The notes under the pieces were generated by a model. The model made no database searches, had not been told where the DNA came from, and worked only from the letters and a program-made list of their open reading frames with translations. This document shows positions 59,659 through 64,000 of a stretch of DNA of 64,000 nucleotides, one piece after another (position 1 is the stretch's first letter; every line of letters begins with the position of its first letter). The position numbers and the translations under genes are program-made. The stretch covers positions 3,100,001 through 3,164,000 of the forward strand of contig JAGTXZ010000018.1 of the NCBI GenBank assembly GCA_018398575.1, in the 5' to 3' direction. The DNA is from Ampelomyces quisqualis (lineage: Eukaryota; Ascomycota; Dothideomycetes; Pleosporales; Phaeosphaeriaceae).

Positions 59659-60197
59659 ATAGCTTTTTACAAACGCAAAGCAAAGGTTAATAACGCAGTT
59701 ACTAGTAGCGTAGAGGTTGCTAAAGACTTTACTAGGAAGTCTGCTAGGAAAAGCCCTAGCCCTACTACTAGAAAGGCAAAAGCTAAAAAAATCTACTTTA
59801 AGCTTAGTAGTAAGTTATTACGTTTCTTTATTACGCTCTTATACTAACTAAGTGTAGCTGTAGCTTTGCGTAAAATCTACTACTACTAAAAGACTACTAA
59901 GCTCTTTATCTACAAGCTACTATTCTAGTAAGTTATCTATAAAATTGCTAGTAAGCAATACAAAAGAATACCCTACGTCTGCTTCTAGTAATTAGCTATT
60001 AAGGCACTTTAAAAAGCTACTAAGGCTTTTCTAGTTAGCTTTTTTAAAAGTATAGTAATTTTTCCTATTTTGTTGCAAAACACTAATTTATTATAGATAC
60101 TAATATTAACGCAATTTATGCAAAGAGAGTTACTATATAGTATAAAGATGTGCAGCTAGCTCTTAGGTACTATAGAAAGTTTAATTTTTTGGCTTAG
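59659..60197 (+). pseudogene. Histone H3-family pseudogene (CenH3-like), two introns, RIPped
   Basis: Three exons, 59659-59809, 59858-60049 and 60097-60197, would encode 147 residues. The start is ATA, expected ATG, in context TACTACAATAGCT. Intron 1 (48 bases) keeps GTAAGT, a perfect TACTAAC and TGTAG; intron 2 (47 bases) is GTATAG...CACTAAT...TATAG. Exon 1 carries TRKSARKSPSPTTRKAKAKK, like the H3 tail. Exon 2 starts VALRKIYYY-KTTKLFIYKL (H3 VALREIRRYQKSTELL). Exon 3 reads TNINAIYAKRVTI then YKDVQLALR. Damage is RIP-like (Glu to Lys, Pro to Leu, Gln to stop, Arg to Tyr). Loop 1 between alpha-1 and alpha-2 is three residues longer than canonical H3 and alpha-2 has AFLVSFF, both traits of centromeric H3. 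A divergent H3 variant is the alternative. Confidence 0.8.
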
Positions 60198-60352
60198 TGT
60201 ATATAGAAATTGCAGAAGCTATAGGCTTACTGTATTTAAGAAATAAAGTTATGCTATATCTGCCTATATAATAAATAAACGTAATAAACATTAGTTTCCT
60301 AATATTCTTAACATATTTCTGCCCTTTTAAGATTTAATATATATTTAGAAAT

Positions 60353-60381
60353 CTATATATATCTATATATATATATAGTAG
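60353..60381. repeat. AT microsatellite
   Basis: ATATATCTATATATATATAT-type tract. Confidence 0.6.
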
Positions 60382-61239
60382 AAGGTATACTTAGATTATA
60401 CTTATATACTTCTTCTTGTGCTAATAATCTGTTTAGAAGGTATACTATATTCTAAATTTTAATTAATTGCGCTAAACTTATGTAACTCTACCTTAACTTA
60501 CAATTCATAACCTCTACTCTAACCTCTAACCCCTATTAGCGTAAAAAGATTAGGTAGAGAGTTAAGTAGGTTTAGGGTCTTACGTAAAGCTACTCTAACT
60601 CTACCTAACTCCTACCTATTTACTACTGTATCTGTAACAGATAATAACTACTTCTATAACTTGTTTACAGTTATAGTAAAAGACAGATAGACTAGAAACT
60701 AAATTCTAGAAACAATAAATAGCAATTTACTATCTATAGAGGTAAGTTTTATATAGGGTATAAGCTAAAACTAGCCTGCAAATTTACCTAAAAGAATATT
60801 AGCTTCTAAAATAGAGAGACTTATCTATAAAATAGTAAGTTAAGTACTATTGCATAGGCCTTTTTTAGGGTAGAGGTTCTATAAGAAAATAACAGAAGCT
60901 TTTACTTTTAGTAAGAGCGTTAAAGGTAGTAAACTAAAAGGCTTAAATAACTGCAACACCTTAGCAGAAGAGATATCCTAGGCTATAGAGTTCTTAATAT
61001 CTGCGCGATCTGTAGCTAGCAGCTCTATAGCTATACCTAGAAAGCCTATAAGTATAGAACTATTTATAGCAGTAATATTATTATTCTGTATAGCTAATAT
61101 TATATAACTAGTAAGCTGTAGAAGGTTTGTATTAGTAGTTGCAATAATATTAAGCAGGTATATATAAGCTAGAAAAGGCGCCTTATTATAAAATACTTGT
61201 ATTGTTAGGAAAATTTAAGATTAATCTAATCGGCCTAAT

Positions 61240-61256
61240 CGCTGCGACCCGCAGCG
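61240..61256. repeat. 3'-terminal stem-loop of the HINE-like element
   Basis: Perfect 7-bp stem with a 3-nt loop, 35 bp from the element's 3' end. In AT-rich surroundings this GC stem stands out. Confidence 0.7.
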
Positions 61257-61373
61257 GCCCAACAGCAATACTGTCTACTAGACAATTCGCCAAAGTCGCC
61301 CTACTTACTTCTAGTCGCTAGCAACCCAACAGCGACCTAATAGCAACCTAACAGAGTCGCCAGATCTAACAGA

Positions 61374-61400
61374 GTCGCTAGTGTCGCCAATGTCGCTAAT
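61374..61400. repeat. 9-bp minisatellite (3 units), HINE 3' side
   Basis: Units GTCGCTAGT, GTCGCCAAT, GTCGCTAAT. Confidence 0.8.
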
Positions 61401-61966
61401 TTTACTCACGTAACTGTATTGCTGTATTTTTATAATTACGTAAGTAACCTAAAAATACAAAATATAGAGCAGAATTCCCTCTAGTTATTGAGATATAGCG
61501 CGTTGAAGTTATAAACTTTTTTAAAAAAACTTTAAGTATGTTCAACACAATAGATCTACGCACCCCCTATATAATATACTATAATAAAATGTCCTAAAGT
61601 AAAATCTGCACTTTAGTTACTATTTCTTTAATAAAAAATATAATATATTATCTAGTTAAAGTGCTAGAGCTTTAGCGAAAACAAGCCTTAGCAAAGAACT
61701 TTAAAACTCTACAAACTTTACTGCCTTGCATCTCAACAACAAGAGCAGCTATAAGAAATCTGAAAAGTACGTTTTAAAGAGAAAATCAAGCTCTATATTT
61801 TTGGTTTTTAGGATAATGACGTAATGGCGCGGGTGGGGCAGGTGGGTCTAGTGGATCAGGCAGATTAATTTGAGCGTTTCAGTCTAATTAGGCGGCCAGA
61901 ACAAATAGGGAACCCTAGGGACAGTCGAGTACAGTTGAGAACCGTCTGGTCGACCGTTCCGACAGT

Positions 61967-61993
61967 GTCGCCAATGTCGCGGATGTCGCCAAC
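61967..61993. repeat. 9-bp minisatellite (3 units), HINE 5' side
   Basis: Units GTCGCCAAT, GTCGCGGAT, GTCGCCAAC, in the same orientation as the other array. Confidence 0.8.
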
Positions 61994-63178
61994 GTTGTAT
62001 TTTCCTGACGATCTAGAGTAGAATTTTAACTAGTCTATTACCTTAGGCTATAGCTAACGTACGCGTCTACTGCGCAAATTACAGATTTTTAGCTTTAGAG
62101 AGCACCTATATATCCTAGCGCAAGTGTAGAATAGTTAAAAAAGGCTAGATATAAATAGACTTCTATAAACATATATTAATAATAGCTAGCTACTAGCCTT
62201 TACAAACAATAGGTAGAATCTGCGCAAAATCTCTACCTGTAATAAGTAGAAGTCTACTAAAAAGATCTATATAGCTGCAGACATTCTAAAGTGTATAGTC
62301 TACTACTTTAAAGTAGTAATAGTGCTGTATAGGCACCTTATCTTATATAACAAAAGTAGTAAGCTATAAAAGCTCTCTTATATTAAAATTTAAGAATATT
62401 CTATAGAAAGAACTCTTGTATATTTTAAGAGAGATATAAAAACAGAAGTGTGCAGTCTGTCTACTAAGTAGTAAAATAGTAGTAATTCTAAAAGAAGCTA
62501 CACATAAAACAATATAGCTCTAAGACTAATAATATGTGTAGAAACACTACTAGAGATATATCTTTTTAGTTCTAGCAGGACCTTATATAAAGAAATATAC
62601 AGTCTATAGAAAGGTAGTAGTAGCTAAAGTTATAGCTGTAAAAACAGCAAGCTAATCTAAATTTAGCCTACTATGCATGTTCTAGAATATAACATCTTCT
62701 TTATTCTAATTATAGGCTAACTTAGTAGTAAGTAGCTAATTTCTAGACTACTTAGCCTAAGTGTATTAACACTTAGGTAAGCTGTATTTAGTAAGTCTCT
62801 TACTATTCTTAGTAAGCAGGCCTTTAATAAGATATAAACTGTAATTAATATACGTAGTAGGTATAAAGAACACTTATAGAGCTATAGTAGCTACTTGCAA
62901 ATTATTACACAGATCTATTTTAAACTAGTTCTAAATAGTAGAAGGATTAGTAAGTAGACTATATAATAGAGTAGAAACAAAAAGTAAACGCAAAGCTTAG
63001 CCTATAGCAAAAACAGCTACCTCTTAAAAGTATATAATCTAGTTTCTATTATTCTATAACAGCTCTCTTGTAATTGCTATAGCGTAGAAAGTAAAGTACT
63101 TAACTCTGTTTAAAGTTCTTAGATCTGTAAAGCTTATAGAGCCTTACACTACTATAAGTAATAACTATAGGTAGTACG

Positions 63179-63400
63179 TTAGAAAAAATTAAGATTTGTC
63201 TAGTTAGCTTAGTCGCAGCGACCTGCAGCTGCCTAACAGCAATACTGTCTACTAGACAATTTGCTAAAGTTGCCCTACTTACTTCTAGTTACTAGCAACC
63301 TAACAGTAACCTAATAGTAAGTTGCCTGTGTTACCTATGTTGCTAGTGTTGCTAGTGTTGCTAGTGTTGCTAGATTTGATAGTTAAGGACTGTTAAGTAC
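63179..63400 (-). mobile_element. Second, RIPped HINE-like copy (3' end part)
   Basis: Starts TTAGAAAAAATTAAG (the other copy has TTAGGAAAATTTAAG). It keeps the order terminus, GC-rich stem region (CGCAGCGACCTGCAG), AACAGCAATACTGTCTACTA, minisatellite. The other end was not located, so the right limit is approximate. It also interrupts the Helitron helicase relic. Confidence 0.6.
63321..63374. repeat. 9-bp minisatellite (6 units), RIPped
   Basis: Units GTTGCCTGT, GTTACCTAT, three GTTGCTAGT, GTTGCTAGA: the GTCGCYAGT unit of the other copy with C-to-T. Confidence 0.8.
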
Positions 63401-64000
63401 TGCAGCACTAGTAGAACTGTATACTATAGCTAGCTGCCTATATCTTTACACTCTTATAGCGTAGGCTAACTAAGCTAGTCCTTCTTGTCTAGTTATATAG
63501 GCTTTTTAATTAAGTATAGTATAGTTAAATTGTGCTCCTTTAAAAGGAGACTAGCCTAGACGCAGCTACTAGGCTTAACGTTCTATAGGGCACAGGTTAG
63601 CAGGTACACAACGCGCTCTATATATAGACAGCTGTAACTGCTACTACTACTTGCAGAGTAGTAACTATCTTACTAGTTAGTTATATTAGGATTATATACT
63701 GTGTCTGCTAGTGCTGTACTGTCTACTATAGTAGTCTACACTATTGCGTTATATTAAGGCTAACCTAATAGTATCTACGCGTTATACTAGTAAAAGTATA
63801 TTAAGTTATTATAACATTTGCTACGCCTGCTATTTACAACTACTTAATAATACTCTATTTCTTCTTTATACTATTGCACTAACCTATTACACTTGTCTAG
63901 TTCTAGTTGCTATTTCTCTTTAGTTAAGGTAATTACGTTAAGTATATTACCTTTAATTGCAATATTATAGGCCTGCGTTAAAAATTCTTTTTATGCGTCT
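63401..64000. other. RIPped AT-rich sequence, unidentified
   Basis: Stop-saturated on all frames. It may hold the rest of the second HINE-like copy or the Helitron 5' half. No motif recognised. Confidence 0.4.

Larger units (their letters stand above)
61205..62008 (-). mobile_element. HINE-like non-autonomous Helentron insertion (804 bp)
   Basis: Read on the minus strand it starts TCAGGAAAAT and ends ATTTTCCTAA: short inverted ends, 5' TC and 3' CTAA (CTRR). A perfect 7-bp hairpin (CGCTGCG, loop ACC, CGCAGCG, 61,240-61,256) and a palindrome AGATTAATCT (61,218-61,227) lie near its 3' end. Arrays of three 9-bp units based on GTCGCYAAT sit near both ends (61,374-61,400 and 61,967-61,993). There is no target duplication: removing it rejoins the helicase frame exactly. 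This set matches Helentron-associated interspersed elements. The right part (61,790-62,000) is little mutated. Confidence 0.65.
60485..63178 (-). pseudogene. Helitron PIF1-like helicase relic, interrupted by a HINE-like insertion
   Basis: Minus strand. The upstream part (62,009-63,178) includes a KGLLTKNSKRLTKYSLPKC stretch and the Walker A box at 62,562-62,582, GPARTKK (expected GPAGTGK). The helicase segments CVASFRITT and DKVPIQ (motif II, expected DEVPMQ) follow, then RDFAQILP at 62,211-62,234. After the insertion at 61,205-62,008 the frame resumes with LKVKASVIFL and LYPKKGLCNST, then the C-terminal TITVNKL region (60,650-60,700). This order is that of Helitron Rep-helicases. The HUH replication-initiator domain was not seen and may lie beyond 63.4 kb. 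Stops and missense changes make it dead. Confidence 0.8.

Noticed and set aside
54640..60640. Possible 6-kb element with inverted terminal repeats (54,640-54,830 versus 60,480-60,640)
   Set aside because: Similarity is limited to purine-rich, low-complexity words, and the right-hand segment is better explained as the C-terminal part of the Helitron helicase.
63321..63374. CRISPR-like spaced repeat
   Set aside because: Units are directly adjacent 9-mers without spacers in a eukaryotic context; it is a minisatellite.

Overview
The window is nuclear DNA of a filamentous ascomycete, most likely a Dothideomycete (Pleosporales-type). The evidence is short introns with GTRNGT donors and CTAAC/CTGAC branch sites, an XlnR-type Zn2Cys6 regulator, a fungal galacturonate-catabolism gene pair, and a sharp change from gene-rich DNA of balanced composition to an AT-rich compartment degraded by C-to-T/G-to-A mutation of the repeat-induced point mutation (RIP) kind. 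The genus is an inference; I did no database comparison.

Bases 1-18,300 are gene-dense. In order: the 3' end of an unidentified gene (+), a DUF3602 GRGGAGN-repeat protein (+), a 708-aa Ser/Pro-rich conserved fungal protein whose last intron is GC-AG (+), a membrane-anchored UBL-BAG co-chaperone whose frame opens with GTG (+), a doubtful small ORF (-), a divergent pair encoding D-galacturonate reductase (GaaA type, -) and 2-keto-3-deoxy-L-galactonate aldolase (GaaC type, +), an XlnR-like transcription factor (-), and a Ure2-like glutathione S-transferase (-). The gaaA/gaaC pair catalyses steps 1 and 3 of fungal galacturonate breakdown. It shares one promoter holding a perfect galacturonate-response element (TCCNCCAAT) beside CreA-type sites.

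Bases 18,300-64,000 form an AT-rich, stop-codon-saturated isochore made of nested dead transposons. Boundaries could be set from LTR termini and target-site duplications. A1 (18,716-25,831, -) and A2 (27,875-34,990, +) are two 7,116-bp copies of one chromodomain Ty3/gypsy family with 299-bp LTRs. C (35,722-43,275, -) is a 7,554-bp gypsy element with 273-bp LTRs. B (26,840-53,997, -) is a gypsy element of about 12.5 kb with 191-bp LTRs, stretched to 27 kb because A2 and C inserted into it. All three families carry an extra ORF antisense to gag-pol, between integrase and the 3' LTR. Further right are a lysine-rich relic, a hAT transposase relic, a histone H3-family pseudogene with two recognisable introns and CenH3-like features, and a Helitron PIF1-type helicase relic. 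The helicase is split by a non-autonomous insertion with the architecture of a Helentron-associated element (HINE); a second, mutated copy of that insertion lies at 63.18 kb.

The most unusual content is the H3-variant relic, the HINE-like element with its RIPped sibling, the antisense ORFs shared by three gypsy families, and the B/A2/C nest. No tRNA, rRNA or CRISPR array was recognised.
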